Source: Bacillus solitudinis (GTDB lineage: Bacteria; Bacillota; Bacilli; Bacillales; Bacillaceae_D). Taken from it: a stretch of 64,000 nt of DNA. The notes beneath the pieces were generated by a model. The model was not told where the DNA came from, searched no databases, and saw only the letters and a program-made list of their open reading frames with translations. Location: positions 3,013,966 through 3,077,965 of the forward strand of contig NZ_KZ454943.1 of the NCBI RefSeq assembly GCF_002797395.1, given 5' to 3'. Made by a program: the position numbers and the translations under genes. How positions within the stretch are numbered: position 1 is the first letter of the stretch; each line of letters opens with the position of its first letter. Below, piece after piece: positions 30,849 through 39,735 of this stretch.

Positions 30849-30909
30849 TGGACAGAAAAGAAAAATCTATTATAATTAGTTCATATGCAATAAATCGTAA
30901 TCATTCTTA
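30849..30909 (+). promoter_or_regulatory. znuC-znuB-zur promoter with Zur box
   Basis: -35 TGGACA (30849-30854), a 16 nt spacer and -10 TATAAT (30871-30876). The Zur operator AAATCGTAATCATTCTTA (30892-30909) covers the transcription start. It matches the B. subtilis Zur consensus core TCGTAATNATT. Zinc-replete Zur should block initiation. Confidence 0.85.
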
Positions 30910-30948
30910 GTTTGATTTTAACTGTTTGAAAGAGAGTAGGGATTTAAT

Positions 30949-31725
30949 ATGGAGATAGAGGAACAACAATATATCGTTGAAATAAACCAGGTTTCATATC
31001 AATATAGTTCAAGGAATGTTCTTGAACAAATTACGATGCCAATAAAGAAGGGGGCATTTCTTGGCCTGGTCGGCCCAAATGGGTCAGGTAAATCAACGCT
31101 CATAAAACTTATTTTGGGATTATTGAAGCCAGATAAAGGCACGGTGAAACTCTTCGGAGAGCCTGTAGATAAATTTAGAAGCTGGGATAAAATAGGGTTC
31201 GTCTCCCAAAAAGCAAATAGTTTTAATTCGGGTTTTCCTGCGACTGTATTTGAAGTGGTCTCGATGGGGTTATATGGAAAGGTTGGCTTATTTCGTTTCT
31301 TAACGAAAAGGCATAAAGAAAAGGTAAAGGAAGTTATCGAGAGTGTTGGTATGGGGGAATTCATTCATCAAAACATAGGCGAACTCTCGGGAGGTCAGCA
31401 ACAAAGGGTTTTTATTGCAAGAGCACTTGTTAGCGATCCTGAATTGCTTATTTTAGATGAACCGACAGTTGGTGTTGATGTTTCGAGTGTGCGAAATTTC
31501 TATGATATGCTGAGTAAACTTAATAAGATTAACGGAATTACTTTATTGCTTGTCACGCATGACATGGGTGCGATGACCGACCATGTAACAGATGTTGCTT
31601 GCTTAAATAAACATTTACATTTTCACGGCAATTCAAAGGAATTTGAGGATAATAAAGACTTGTCTGAATTTTATGGCCATGATGTTCACATGCTGACACA
31701 TAACCATAGTCACGGGGGCCATTAA
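30949..31725 (+). CDS. znuC: Zinc ABC transporter ATP-binding protein ZnuC
   Basis: ATPase of the zinc importer, 258 residues. Walker A GPNGSGKSTLIK, signature LSGGQQQRVFIARAL, Walker B LLILDEPTVGVD and the switch histidine in VTHDMG are all intact. A His-rich tail (HDVHMLTHNHSHGGH) fits zinc handling. It starts at the ATG at 30949, directly behind the Zur-controlled promoter, and is followed 1 nt later by znuB. Confidence 0.95.
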   Translation: MEIEEQQYIVEINQVSYQYSSRNVLEQITMPIKKGAFLGLVGPNGSGKSTLIKLILGLLKPDKGTVKLFGEPVDKFRSWDKIGFVSQKANSFNSGFPATVFEVVSMGLYGKVGLFRFLTKRHKEKVKEVIESVGMGEFIHQNIGELSGGQQQRVFIARALVSDPELLILDEPTVGVDVSSVRNFYDMLSKLNKINGITLLLVTHDMGAMTDHVTDVACLNKHLHFHGNSKEFEDNKDLSEFYGHDVHMLTHNHSHGGH

Positions 31726-31726
31726 T

Positions 31727-32590
31727 ATGTTAGATGCCTTTTTTCATTATGAATTTTTACAAAATGCACTTTTTACTGGAATGATGATTGGCTTATTGGC
31801 TCCAATGCTAGGAGTCTTTTTAGTTGTGAGACGGATGTCGTTAATCGCAGATGCACTATCACATATTACGTTAGCTGGTATTGCGGCAAGCTTACTATTG
31901 TCTAAACAAGTTGCCTTTTTGCAAGGATTAAACCCTTTATATTTAGGGATTATATTTTCAGTAAGTGGCTCTTTGTTTATTGAGAAGCTTCGAGCTGTGT
32001 ATAAACACTATAAAGAAATTGCCATCCCAATTATTCTGTCTGCTGGGATTGGTTTGGGTGTTGTGTTTATTTCTCTTGCTGACGGTTTTAATACCGACCT
32101 TTTTAATTATCTATTCGGAAGTGTAATCGCAGTTAGTCGCTCTGACTTGTGGACCATTTTAATTATTACCGTCCTTGTGTTAACTGTCCTTATGTTATTT
32201 TATAAAGAATTATTCTTTCTATCATTTGATGAAGAACAAGCAGTTGTGTCTGGAATAAATCGTCGACTTATTCATTTTGTATTTATTGTCATGGTGGCTC
32301 TCGTTATTGCTGCTTCAATGAGAATTGTTGGGATTCTTCTTGTTTCCTCTTTAATGACTTTACCTGTCGCAGCAGCGATGAGGCTTTCTAGAGGATTCAA
32401 GCAAATGTTTATATATTCAATCATATTTGGAGAATTATCGGTTATTGGTGGACTAATTGCAGCCTACCACCTTGATTTAGCTCCAGGTGGTACAATTGTT
32501 ATTCTGGCTGTTCTCTTTTTATTAGGCGCCATTTATTATGGGAAATTACGACGGTACTTCAATACTCGAACTTTGAGGTCAGATTCTTAG
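31727..32590 (+). CDS. znuB: Zinc ABC transporter permease ZnuB
   Basis: Membrane subunit of the zinc importer, 287 residues with eight or nine hydrophobic segments. Conserved motifs are RRMSLIADALSHITLAGIA, DLFNYLFGSVIAVSRSDLW and VSSLMTLPVAAAM. It is coupled to znuC. No znuA-type binding protein is adjacent, so the partner must be encoded elsewhere. Confidence 0.94.
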   Translation: MLDAFFHYEFLQNALFTGMMIGLLAPMLGVFLVVRRMSLIADALSHITLAGIAASLLLSKQVAFLQGLNPLYLGIIFSVSGSLFIEKLRAVYKHYKEIAIPIILSAGIGLGVVFISLADGFNTDLFNYLFGSVIAVSRSDLWTILIITVLVLTVLMLFYKELFFLSFDEEQAVVSGINRRLIHFVFIVMVALVIAASMRIVGILLVSSLMTLPVAAAMRLSRGFKQMFIYSIIFGELSVIGGLIAAYHLDLAPGGTIVILAVLFLLGAIYYGKLRRYFNTRTLRSDS

Positions 32591-32667
32591 ACTAGGACTG
32601 CTTCGTTGTTTCTTTAGTAGGTCTCATGTAAAATGTAAGAAAGCAAGTGAACGGAGGGCGCAGAGAC

Positions 32668-33081
32668 ATGAATGTTGCTGGAGCATTAGAGCGCATGAAA
32701 GAAAAAGGTTATAAGTATACAGGTAAACGTGAGGATATGTTACGTTTGTTTGCTGATGAAAAACGCTATATTTCAGCGAAAGACGTTTTAGAAAACATGC
32801 AAGGTGATTATCCTGGATTAAGTTTTGATACCATTTATAGAAATTTATCACTCTTCGTTGAATTAGGTATTCTTGAAACAACCGAACTTGAGGGCGAAAA
32901 ACGTTTTCGGTTTCAGTGTTCAACAACGCAACACCATCATCATTTAATTTGTTTAGATTGTGGTAAGACAAAACATATTCATAGTTGCCCAATGGATGGC
33001 ATTCATGAGCAGTTTCCTGATTTTGATGTGATAGGTCATAAGTTTGAAATTTATGGTAAATGTGAACAGTGTCGGGATTAA
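32668..33081 (+). CDS. zur: Zinc uptake regulator Zur (Fur family)
   Basis: Zinc-sensing repressor, 137 residues. The winged helix includes [19 protein letters not shown], and the metal-binding half has the HHHH run, CLDCGK and GKCEQC, with CxxC pairs for the structural zinc. The ATG at 32668 follows ACGGAGGG. It lies 77 nt after znuB and should be part of the operon, giving autoregulation through the Zur box at 30892. Zur rather than Fur or PerR is inferred from the operon and operator. Confidence 0.93.
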   Translation: MNVAGALERMKEKGYKYTGKREDMLRLFADEKRYISAKDVLENMQGDYPGLSFDTIYRNLSLFVELGILETTELEGEKRFRFQCSTTQHHHHLICLDCGKTKHIHSCPMDGIHEQFPDFDVIGHKFEIYGKCEQCRD

Positions 33082-33139
33082 AACATATTTTTAACTTTAT
33101 TGACGTGTTGTCTCGTACAAAAGTGAGGAGACGTGGATA

Positions 33140-33442
33140 GTGAGGTATAATGAACCGTTTGATGATGATAAAATGACAGAGGTTCAGTTTCAAGCAATGG
33201 TGTCAGTTACCATTTATAAACTCGAAAAAAATAATGCCTCCAAATATCTCACTAAATTTCTAAAAGATGTGTACACTGAGATGAAGAAGCTTGAAATCTC
33301 ATCTAAAGATAGCTTAAGCAAAGATGATGATTCTCTTTTTGATAGTGCAGCTGCAAATTTGAAAATTCCTTCAGGAGCGTATAAGGCATTCTATGAACAG
33401 GCTGAGACACAAATGGAAGTAATGCTACGTAAAAGGACTTAA
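33140..33442 (+). CDS. Hypothetical small protein
   Basis: A 100-residue acidic-to-neutral, predicted helical protein I do not recognise. It begins with a GTG at 33140 and has GAGGAG about 10 nt upstream. Features are an aromatic and lysine-rich centre (SVTIYKLEKNNASKYLTKFL) and a serine/aspartate-rich linker. No membrane segment or signal peptide. Codon use is like its neighbours. It lies between zur and a DUF1540 gene. Confidence 0.7.
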   Translation: MRYNEPFDDDKMTEVQFQAMVSVTIYKLEKNNASKYLTKFLKDVYTEMKKLEISSKDSLSKDDDSLFDSAAANLKIPSGAYKAFYEQAETQMEVMLRKRT

Positions 33443-33518
33443 CAGAGAGACTCTCCAATATTTTTCATGAGTGTTTATGATATTTTGCCATACCCTATTT
33501 ATAGGGAGGGGTGACGAG

Positions 33519-33737
33519 ATGGCAAAACCAGTCGTTAAATGTAATGTTGCAAATTGCACCTATTGGGGAGACGGGAACCACTGTCAAGCGGATTCCATCC
33601 TAGTTGAAATTGATGCTCATGCAAACATAGATTTTTCTATGGAAGCTGGAGAAGAGCCTTACGGAAAAGCTGAGCATAAAGATAAGGTTGATCATCGAGT
33701 CGAAACGTGTTGTCATACATTCCGCCCGAAAATATAA
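33519..33737 (+). CDS. DUF1540 cysteine-rich protein
   Basis: A 72-residue protein with the DUF1540 pattern: KCNVANCTYW, then GNHCQADSI, then ETCCHTF. The spaced cysteines imply metal (probably zinc) binding. GGGAGGGGTGA precedes the ATG at 33519; an in-frame ATG at 33471 lacks a site. Function unknown. Its place beside zur is notable but not proof of zinc control. Confidence 0.85.
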   Translation: MAKPVVKCNVANCTYWGDGNHCQADSILVEIDAHANIDFSMEAGEEPYGKAEHKDKVDHRVETCCHTFRPKI

Positions 33738-33739
33738 TA

Positions 33740-33773
33740 GAAAGAGACTGGCAATTAGCCAGTCTCTTTCTAT
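33740..33773. terminator. Bidirectional terminator between DUF1540 and yqfW
   Basis: AGAAAGAGACTGGC pairs with GCCAGTCTCTTTCT (14 bp), with AT-rich flanks on both sides. Confidence 0.9.
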
Positions 33774-33774
33774 A

Positions 33775-34356
33775 TTAAGACGTTGTTTCCATCATCCATT
33801 GATCAACCCAAGCCTTTGCTTCTTTCCAACTATATGAACGTATCACATTGTTTGGAGCTGGTAGACGATTGTATGGGGTATCCATTAAAATAACCGGAAT
33901 ATTAAATTCCTCTGCAATTGCGACGGCATTATCATGTTTGTCCTCAAAGAATATATCAATATTATGCGTGCGAACTGCCTCGAGTTTATCATGTTTTCCG
34001 ACTAACTCAATGTGTTGAAAGGGTAGCTGTTTAGATGCAAACCAGTTCTTTGTTCGTTCTGCGTGATGCTCTCTTCGAGCTGTAATGTATATTAAATCGT
34101 GTTGCTTCTTCCAATCGTGTAAGATTGCCTCAGCGAAGGGGGCTAGTTCAGCCTGTTCATAAATCATCCCTTCATACTTTCCCATCCAATCCCAGAATTC
34201 AACCTCTGTAATGTTCAATACAGAGGTTAAATCATATTCAGTTAAATCTTCTAATGTTAACGTACGCTTGAAATGCTTATTTAAGTGTGGAACAAATGTA
34301 TTAGGATCTGTCACTGTTCCATCGATATCTAAGCCAAATCGTTTTCTAACAGACAT
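33775..34356 (-). CDS. yqfW: YqfW-like HAD nucleotidase
   Basis: HAD-superfamily phosphatase, 193 residues, of the 5'(3')-deoxyribonucleotidase-like group. Motif I is GLDIDGTVTDP, motif II is YITARRE, and the acidic motif IV is IDIFFEDKHDNA. A cap insertion (WDWMGKYEGMIYEQAELAPF) sits in between. The ATG at 34356 has AGAGGTG upstream; longer in-frame starts lack one. The family assignment is good; the substrate is unknown. Confidence 0.88.
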   Translation of the reverse strand: MSVRKRFGLDIDGTVTDPNTFVPHLNKHFKRTLTLEDLTEYDLTSVLNITEVEFWDWMGKYEGMIYEQAELAPFAEAILHDWKKQHDLIYITARREHHAERTKNWFASKQLPFQHIELVGKHDKLEAVRTHNIDIFFEDKHDNAVAIAEEFNIPVILMDTPYNRLPAPNNVIRSYSWKEAKAWVDQWMMETTS

Positions 34357-34516
34357 ATCTTCACCTCTGATGTTAAAATCATACCTTCTACAATACAGGA
34401 AAATAGATGTTAGGTCTAGGCTGTTTCCTAAACAAGAAAACATTGACTCCTATAAAATTCGTATTTTGCTTCATACTATTACTGCTCCCCGAAACAAAAG
34501 AAAGTGAGGGATTCGT

Positions 34517-34978
34517 ATGGCAGATGACCGAGATCCGAACAAAGAACCCATTCGGTTAGTTGACGATGAAGATCGTTCTCTAACCTTTGTGGACACACAT
34601 GTTGATAATGGTGATGTAAACACAAGACTTAACACAGAAGAAGTTAACTCTGATGAAGCTGCTTTCCAAGAGGAAACAGCTGCTGAGTATGCCTCTGTTA
34701 ATGGATTGAATGCGGCACGCCCATTCGATACCCAAGTGGAAGAACGTGAAACAAGTGCAATGAATGAGGATAATGTGACAGCGGGGCGTGGTATCGGAAC
34801 ATTTTCCCTTGTTCTATCAATTTTATCCTTGTTTTTCTTACCAGTACTTCTAGGAGCTGCTGGGATTGTCGTAGGCTTTGTATCACGTCGTTATGGTGCC
34901 ACCGCGCTCGGAAACTGGGCGATTGGAATTGGGGCAATTTCGATACTCATGACCGTCTTTTTCTCACCGTTCTTTTAA
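34517..34978 (+). CDS. yqfX: YqfX-like membrane protein
   Basis: A 153-residue protein with an acidic, disordered N-terminal 90 residues and two C-terminal hydrophobic segments separated by VGFVSRRYGATALGNWAIG. This Gly-rich hairpin is typical of DUF4190-like and YqfX proteins. The position between yqfW and ispG matches B. subtilis yqfX. Function unknown. Confidence 0.8.
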   Translation: MADDRDPNKEPIRLVDDEDRSLTFVDTHVDNGDVNTRLNTEEVNSDEAAFQEETAAEYASVNGLNAARPFDTQVEERETSAMNEDNVTAGRGIGTFSLVLSILSLFFLPVLLGAAGIVVGFVSRRYGATALGNWAIGIGAISILMTVFFSPFF

Positions 34979-35000
34979 CGGAATGAGAGGGGAGCAAAAA

Positions 35001-35035
35001 AAGAAAAAGCATAAGCCTATGGCTTATGCTTTTTC
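35001..35035. terminator. Bidirectional terminator overlapping the ispG 3' end
   Basis: AAAAAGCATAAGCC and GGCTTATGCTTTTT form a perfect stem with a three-base loop. The right arm encodes the last codons and stop of ispG, so the structure is shared between coding and termination. Confidence 0.92.
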
Positions 35036-36127
35036 CAATTCACGCTGCTTCTGAAAATGCTCTTCAGCAATGATGTCAATCTCCTTTTTCAACTCTTCAA
35101 CCATAATTTCTTCAGGAACCTTACGAACAATCTCACCTTTTCTAAACAGTAAGCCTTCACCGCGGGCTCCAGCAATTCCAATATCGGCTTCTCTAGCTTC
35201 TCCGGGTCCGTTAACAGCACAACCAAGAACAGCTACTTTAATCGGTGCTTTTATTGTGGAAATATAATCTTCAATTTCATTCGCAATGCTTATTAAATCA
35301 ATTTCAATTCGTCCACAGGTTGGACAAGAAATTAATGTAGCGGCATTAGCAGCAAGTCCAAAGGATTTTAATAATTCACGCGCAACTTTTATCTCCTCGA
35401 CTGGATCTGCACTTAATGAAATTCGAACCGTATTTCCAATCCCCATATTTAAGATAGCTCCAAGCCCTGCAGCACTTTTAATCGTACCTGCAAAGAGAGT
35501 TCCGGATTCTGTAATACCGAGGTGCAACGGATAATCAAATGCTTTAGCGGCTTTCTCATAGGCTTCAATCGCTAAGTTAACATCTGAGGCTTTCATGGAG
35601 ACAATAATATCATGAAAGTCTAATTCCTCAAGAATACTAATATGGTGAAGCGCGCTTTCAACCATTCCATCGGCAGTCGGATAACCATACTTTTCTAATA
35701 TGCGCTTTTCTAAAGAGCCCGCATTAACCCCGATACGGATAGGGATACCTTTTGCTTTTGCTGCTTTTACAACAGCTTCAACCTTATGACGTTTACCAAT
35801 GTTCCCAGGGTTAATCCGAATTTTGTCGGCACCACCCTCTATAGCTTTTAATGCGAGTTTGTAATCAAAATGAATATCGACTACGAGAGGTATAGAAATT
35901 TGAGCTTTAATGGCTGAGATGGCTTCTGCTGCGCGCATATCCGGGCAGGCTACACGAACAATTTGGCATCCAGCTTCTTCAAGTCGTTTTATTTCTGCGA
36001 CAGTTGCTTCAACGTCATGTGTTTTTGTTGTTGTCATACTTTGTACAACAACTTCATTGTTCCCACCAATCGTCAAATTACCAACCTTGACAGGTCTTGT
36101 CTTTGTACGATGTGTTAATTCGGTCAT
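35024..36127 (-). CDS. ispG: 4-hydroxy-3-methylbut-2-enyl diphosphate synthase IspG
   Basis: [4Fe-4S] MEP-pathway enzyme acting just before IspH. Its 367 residues have the TIM-barrel start [26 protein letters not shown], and the cluster cysteines in ISCPTCGR and [21 protein letters not shown] lies upstream of the ATG. ispG and ispH are separated by about 16 kb, each with its own promoter and leader hairpin. Confidence 0.96.
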   Translation of the reverse strand: MTELTHRTKTRPVKVGNLTIGGNNEVVVQSMTTTKTHDVEATVAEIKRLEEAGCQIVRVACPDMRAAEAISAIKAQISIPLVVDIHFDYKLALKAIEGGADKIRINPGNIGKRHKVEAVVKAAKAKGIPIRIGVNAGSLEKRILEKYGYPTADGMVESALHHISILEELDFHDIIVSMKASDVNLAIEAYEKAAKAFDYPLHLGITESGTLFAGTIKSAAGLGAILNMGIGNTVRISLSADPVEEIKVARELLKSFGLAANAATLISCPTCGRIEIDLISIANEIEDYISTIKAPIKVAVLGCAVNGPGEAREADIGIAGARGEGLLFRKGEIVRKVPEEIMVEELKKEIDIIAEEHFQKQRELEKA

Positions 36128-36147
36128 TGACCAATCGCTCCTTTAAT

Positions 36148-36217
36148 ACGAAGTCATCTGGCTTCGTCTTGACTGAGGTACGACTTCATTTTATCAACCT
36201 CACCTTTTGTTTGGCAA
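36148..36217 (-). promoter_or_regulatory. ispG promoter and leader hairpin
   Basis: On the minus strand, -35 TTGCCA (complement of 36212-36217), an 18 nt spacer and -10 TAAAAT (complement of 36188-36193). The leader holds ACGAAG/CTTCGT (36148-36167) just before the ribosome site. GAAGTC/GACTTC (36151-36187) offers an alternative pairing that excludes it. Confidence 0.6.
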
Positions 36218-36233
36218 GAATAAACTTAATCTA

Positions 36234-36596
36234 TTAATAAATTGGAAACAAGTATGTTTTCCCAATTTGTAGTGAATCTGCTTTCGTTCCAGGGTTAAGT
36301 TGTTCAAAATCATACATAATTTCTTGGATAGAAGGAGAAATTGGTCCTTGATGTAAATGTTCCACGATTGACAGGACCGTATAGCCTGGTTCGACTACAA
36401 CTTCTTGATAAGGATCGTTATGAACCAGTGTATTCGGGTCAATGTTATTGTCCAATTTCTGATTTTTAACTTCCGTCTCCTCATTAATAGCTTGGGCTTG
36501 TTTAGTTAACCCATTGGGTAAAGTGCCAATTGTTAAATCATAATAAGTACTATATAAAATAATAAGAACAATGAGAAAAAGACCTATACGCTTCAA
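36234..36596 (-). CDS. yqfZ: YqfZ-like LysM-domain protein
   Basis: A 120-residue secreted or membrane-anchored protein with one N-terminal hydrophobic segment (KRIGLFLIVLIILYS) and a C-terminal LysM-like domain (VEPGYTVLSIVEHLHQG to LQIGKTYLFPIY). The start is TTG at 36596 because GAGGAGG lies 7 nt before it; an in-frame upstream ATG (in METRHRGG) would place that site inside the gene. The position next to ispG matches B. subtilis yqfZ. It probably binds peptidoglycan. Confidence 0.78.
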   Translation of the reverse strand: MKRIGLFLIVLIILYSTYYDLTIGTLPNGLTKQAQAINEETEVKNQKLDNNIDPNTLVHNDPYQEVVVEPGYTVLSIVEHLHQGPISPSIQEIMYDFEQLNPGTKADSLQIGKTYLFPIY

Positions 36597-36960
36597 TTCT
36601 ATTCCTCCTCTGTGTCGAGTTTCCATTAAAAGTATATGTGTTATTTGGACAAATATGACAAGTTTTAAAAAAAAGACAAAACATATTCTATAAAAACGTG
36701 AATAATATGAAGAGACAAGTTTAACCAATACATTATAGGTGTTATACTTGCTGTAACTCTTCAACCAAATTAAAGTTAATAAATAAGACGATTGCCTCTT
36801 TTATTTTTATTGTAAAATGTGTTTCCTAATAAGGAGAACATTCGTTATATTAGTGTTTGTTCAAAAAAGGGGAGGTTTTTTCATTTTTTGAATATGTTTT
36901 ACAAACAAGTGTGTTTTAATGTAGTCTTCCAATGACTGCAAAAAAAAGGAGTCGATGATA
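36597..36960. other. Intergenic region between yqfZ and the DUF1002 gene
   Basis: This 364 nt AT-rich gap has no gene I can support. It contains an imperfect palindrome, TTCAAAAAA (36860-36868) and TTTTTTGAA (36884-36892), related to the GTTCAAAA repeat seen at 9622 and 23337. Short A/T-rich promoter-like boxes exist on both strands, but none is convincing. Confidence 0.5.
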
Positions 36961-37839
36961 ATGAAAAGTTTATGGACAAAGGCTTTTATGCTTTTATTTG
37001 TATTTGCATTACTTATTCCATCCTTAGTGATGGCCGACGCAGCCCCTGGTGATGTTATTGTCACTTTAGGAGAAAATTTAACTGAGGAACAGAAACAGGA
37101 TTTATTAAAGGAGATGAATGTCTCTGCGGAGGGTGTTCAAATTATTTCTGTTTCGAACGAAGAAGAACATCAATACTTAGGAAATTATATAAGTGGTTCT
37201 CGGATTGGGACTAATGCCCTTTCGTCAACAAAGATTACCATCACTGAGCCCGGTTCTGGCTTAAATGTAGAAACGAATAATATTGACTGGGTATCTGAAG
37301 GAATGTACGCTAACGCTCTTGTAACGGCAGGTGTCGAGGATGCAGATATTTATGTGACTGCACCCTCTAGCGTCTCAGGAACAGCGGGGCTAACTGGTCT
37401 AATAAAGGCCTATGAAATTGCAACGGAAATTGAGATACCTGAAGAGCAAAAACAAATTGCGAATGAAGAAATGGTGAAAACGGGAGAATTAGCGGATAAT
37501 ATTGGCGTCGAGCAGGCGACAGAGCTAATGAATCGGATAAAGGAAGAAATTGCTAAGAATCCTGTTGAATCGGAAGCAGATTTAAGGGAGTTAATCCAAC
37601 GCATAGCAGGAGAACTAGGGATTACTCTAACCGAGGAAGAATTAAATGGATTAACTTCTCTTTTTATGCGAATGAAAGATATGAATATTGACTGGAATCA
37701 AGTGCAAGAACAAATCACTAAAGTACGTGATAATTTAGGGGAGTTTCTAAATAGAGAAGATACACAATCCTTTATTCGAACGCTACTTGATGTTCTGAAT
37801 AGTTTTATTGATTCAATTGCTAATTTTTTTAAATCGTAA
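36961..37839 (+). CDS. DUF1002 secreted protein (YpuA-like)
   Basis: A 292-residue exported protein of the DUF1002 family. A signal peptide (residues 1-24, MKSLWTKAFMLLFVFALLIP, cleaving near VMADA) precedes the conserved GDVIVTLGENLTEEQKQ. Two alpha-helical acidic repeats fill the C-terminal half. AAAAAGGAG is 8 nt before the ATG at 36961; the ATG at 36955 is too close. Function unknown; cell-envelope location inferred. Confidence 0.88.
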   Translation: MKSLWTKAFMLLFVFALLIPSLVMADAAPGDVIVTLGENLTEEQKQDLLKEMNVSAEGVQIISVSNEEEHQYLGNYISGSRIGTNALSSTKITITEPGSGLNVETNNIDWVSEGMYANALVTAGVEDADIYVTAPSSVSGTAGLTGLIKAYEIATEIEIPEEQKQIANEEMVKTGELADNIGVEQATELMNRIKEEIAKNPVESEADLRELIQRIAGELGITLTEEELNGLTSLFMRMKDMNIDWNQVQEQITKVRDNLGEFLNREDTQSFIRTLLDVLNSFIDSIANFFKS

Positions 37840-37898
37840 AAAACTTGGAGGAGAGGGGTGACCCTCTCTATTTCTCGTTGAGGAGTTAGCAAAAGCGA

Positions 37899-38003
37899 CT
37901 AGACTTCTTTTACATATGTAGCCCGAGTTACGTAAGCTTGGACGGAAGAACTTGGTTTCAACGGAAATGCTTTTTTTCGCTTTTTAAGTTTCTTGTTAGT
38001 CAT
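37899..38003 (-). CDS. Small basic hypothetical protein (34 aa)
   Basis: On the minus strand, ACGGAGGTG precedes two in-frame ATGs (38009 and 38003). The peptide starts MTNKKLKKRKKAF, is strongly basic in its first third, and ends VTRATYVKEV. The ribosome site is among the best in the window, which is the main reason to call it. I recognise no family. Confidence 0.55.
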   Translation of the reverse strand: MTNKKLKKRKKAFPLKPSSSVQAYVTRATYVKEV

Positions 38004-38108
38004 AATCATACACCTCCGTAAAGGTAGGTTATGTAATTTAGTTCTTTTCAATCATTTTTGAAACAAAGACAGGAAATAATCGTATAGTAAAAAGAGGAGG
38101 AATGTCTT

Positions 38109-38744
38109 ATGAGTTGGCTTGATTCACCAAGCATTGGATTTATTGTTGTGTTTCTAGGTACCCTTTTTTTGTTTGGGGAATTGTTAGTAAGGGCAAAAGG
38201 ACTTTTTGCATTACTTGGAACGCTTATTATGGCACTGTATTTCTCTTATCATTTATCAGGCGATGTCGGTTTATGGGTAGTAATTCTATATATTCTCGGC
38301 TTACTACTAATCGTGATTGATGGAAAAGTTATTACAGAGGGGACTGTAGCATTACTAGGTGTTGTGTTAATGATTGCAGGTCTGGCTTTACCCTCACCTA
38401 ATGTTATTTACGGTGTTCTTGTTTCAATGGGCTTTCTAGTTGGTGGTTTTAGTGCAAGTCTTTTTCTTAGAGTGTTTCCTTCAAGAAAAATGTGGGATAA
38501 AATGACGCTAAAAGACCGCATGACAAGTGATTTAGGATATAATTCTTTAAACGATGAGTATCGAAGCCTTGTTGGTAAGCATGGAAGAACACTAAGCGTT
38601 TTCCGTCCAACTGGTTCTGTAGAAATTGAAGGAAAACAATACAGCGCGTCAAGTGGTAGCCAGTGGTTAGAGGCAAATGTTGAAATTGAAGTTATTTCTG
38701 TTGATGGAACAAGAATTATTGTCAAAAGAAGGGAAAGTGAGTAG
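38109..38744 (+). CDS. NfeD family membrane protein
   Basis: A 211-residue protein with four hydrophobic segments (residues 8-125) and a C-terminal OB-fold domain (LVGKHGRTLSVFRPTGSVEI to INVEI-like EIEVISVDGTRIIVK), the NfeD layout. Such proteins usually partner stomatin/flotillin-type proteins in membrane microdomains. No flotillin gene is adjacent. AGAGGAGGAA precedes the ATG. Its stop lies inside the shared terminator. Confidence 0.87.
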   Translation: MSWLDSPSIGFIVVFLGTLFLFGELLVRAKGLFALLGTLIMALYFSYHLSGDVGLWVVILYILGLLLIVIDGKVITEGTVALLGVVLMIAGLALPSPNVIYGVLVSMGFLVGGFSASLFLRVFPSRKMWDKMTLKDRMTSDLGYNSLNDEYRSLVGKHGRTLSVFRPTGSVEIEGKQYSASSGSQWLEANVEIEVISVDGTRIIVKRRESE

Positions 38745-38763
38745 AGACTCACCTTCCCTTTTT
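38729..38763. terminator. Bidirectional terminator between nfeD-like gene and DUF1189 gene
   Basis: AAGGGAAAGTGAGT pairs with ACTCACCTTCCCTT with one mismatch and a four-base loop, followed by a run of Ts. It includes the stop of the NfeD-like gene and the 3' end of the DUF1189 gene. Confidence 0.88.
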
Positions 38764-39528
38764 TTTTCTTAGTTTTGGAAGCGGAGTTCTTCTAATTGCG
38801 AAATAGAGCATGGTTAAGACCCCTATGACTAAAAATAAAGGATGTATTGATATAGCAAACGTATCGACCCAAGAAAATGCAACAACAGGCAATGTCGCTG
38901 AATAAGCTGTCATTAACCATAAATGACGGTAGTGAAGAGATTTGCGTCGACCTCTTAGAAGAAGTCCTAATGTTGCTATACCTGTAATGCTAATAAAAGC
39001 TATTCCGGTTAGTCCGGAATAGATGAACACCCCGATTATGATTAATAGTAGAGGCAAAAACCCATGTAAGTTGGAAACTTTTGTTAACAATTCATCTTTG
39101 GACAATTCCTGAACGCCAAGAAGAGAATAAGAAACGGATTGAGACACACCATAATTAAAGACAATAAGTTCATGCGAACGTAAGACAATGCCTTCCCCTT
39201 TAAGGAATAGTTCTTCATCTTTATATGAATTAAGAGGATCAATGATAAAGACACCATCAATTAAGTCTTCATTTAGATATACCGAAGAATTTGATACTTC
39301 GAGAGCTCCATTTTTTAAGGAGAAAGACGGAATGTCATTTGTTAATATTGTTTGCATTTGCCGAACACCGTCAGTTAATGTCATGCTTAAAAGAATAATA
39401 AATGGTAGACAAGAAATCAGAGCAAACACGAGTACGTGTATAATGGATTTTGTAACTGGTTGGAAACGGCTAGAAGCTAAATAGCGAAAATTATGAAAAG
39501 ATTTAAGGAAAGATTGAAGAAATGTCAT
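38749..39528 (-). CDS. DUF1189 family membrane protein
   Basis: A 259-residue membrane protein matching DUF1189 (YqgB-like). One hydrophobic segment is near residues 29-52, followed by an extracytoplasmic domain of about 110 residues, then three to four C-terminal segments. The N-terminal SFHNFRYLASSRFQPVTKSI is characteristic. GAGGTGG precedes the ATG at 39528. Function unknown. Confidence 0.82.
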   Translation of the reverse strand: MTFLQSFLKSFHNFRYLASSRFQPVTKSIIHVLVFALISCLPFIILLSMTLTDGVRQMQTILTNDIPSFSLKNGALEVSNSSVYLNEDLIDGVFIIDPLNSYKDEELFLKGEGIVLRSHELIVFNYGVSQSVSYSLLGVQELSKDELLTKVSNLHGFLPLLLIIIGVFIYSGLTGIAFISITGIATLGLLLRGRRKSLHYRHLWLMTAYSATLPVVAFSWVDTFAISIHPLFLVIGVLTMLYFAIRRTPLPKLRKKKGR

Positions 39529-39735
39529 GATCCACCTCGATAATATACTCCATCTAATTGTAATCGATAGAGGGGACATGAACAAGATAAAAGGGAGTTT
39601 ATTGATTTAAAGTGTGAAATTTTTAAAATATTATTTACAACACTTCATGAATGCTTAATAATAGACAAGGTGTCATTTGTTGAGGTTTGTCGAAAGGGGA
39701 ACGACTAACTTTAAAAGACGAAGGGATGAGAGATT

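Noticed and set aside
38408-38752. A 114-codon minus-strand frame inside the NfeD-like gene
   Set aside because: Antisense shadow of a clear coding gene; no ribosome site or family.
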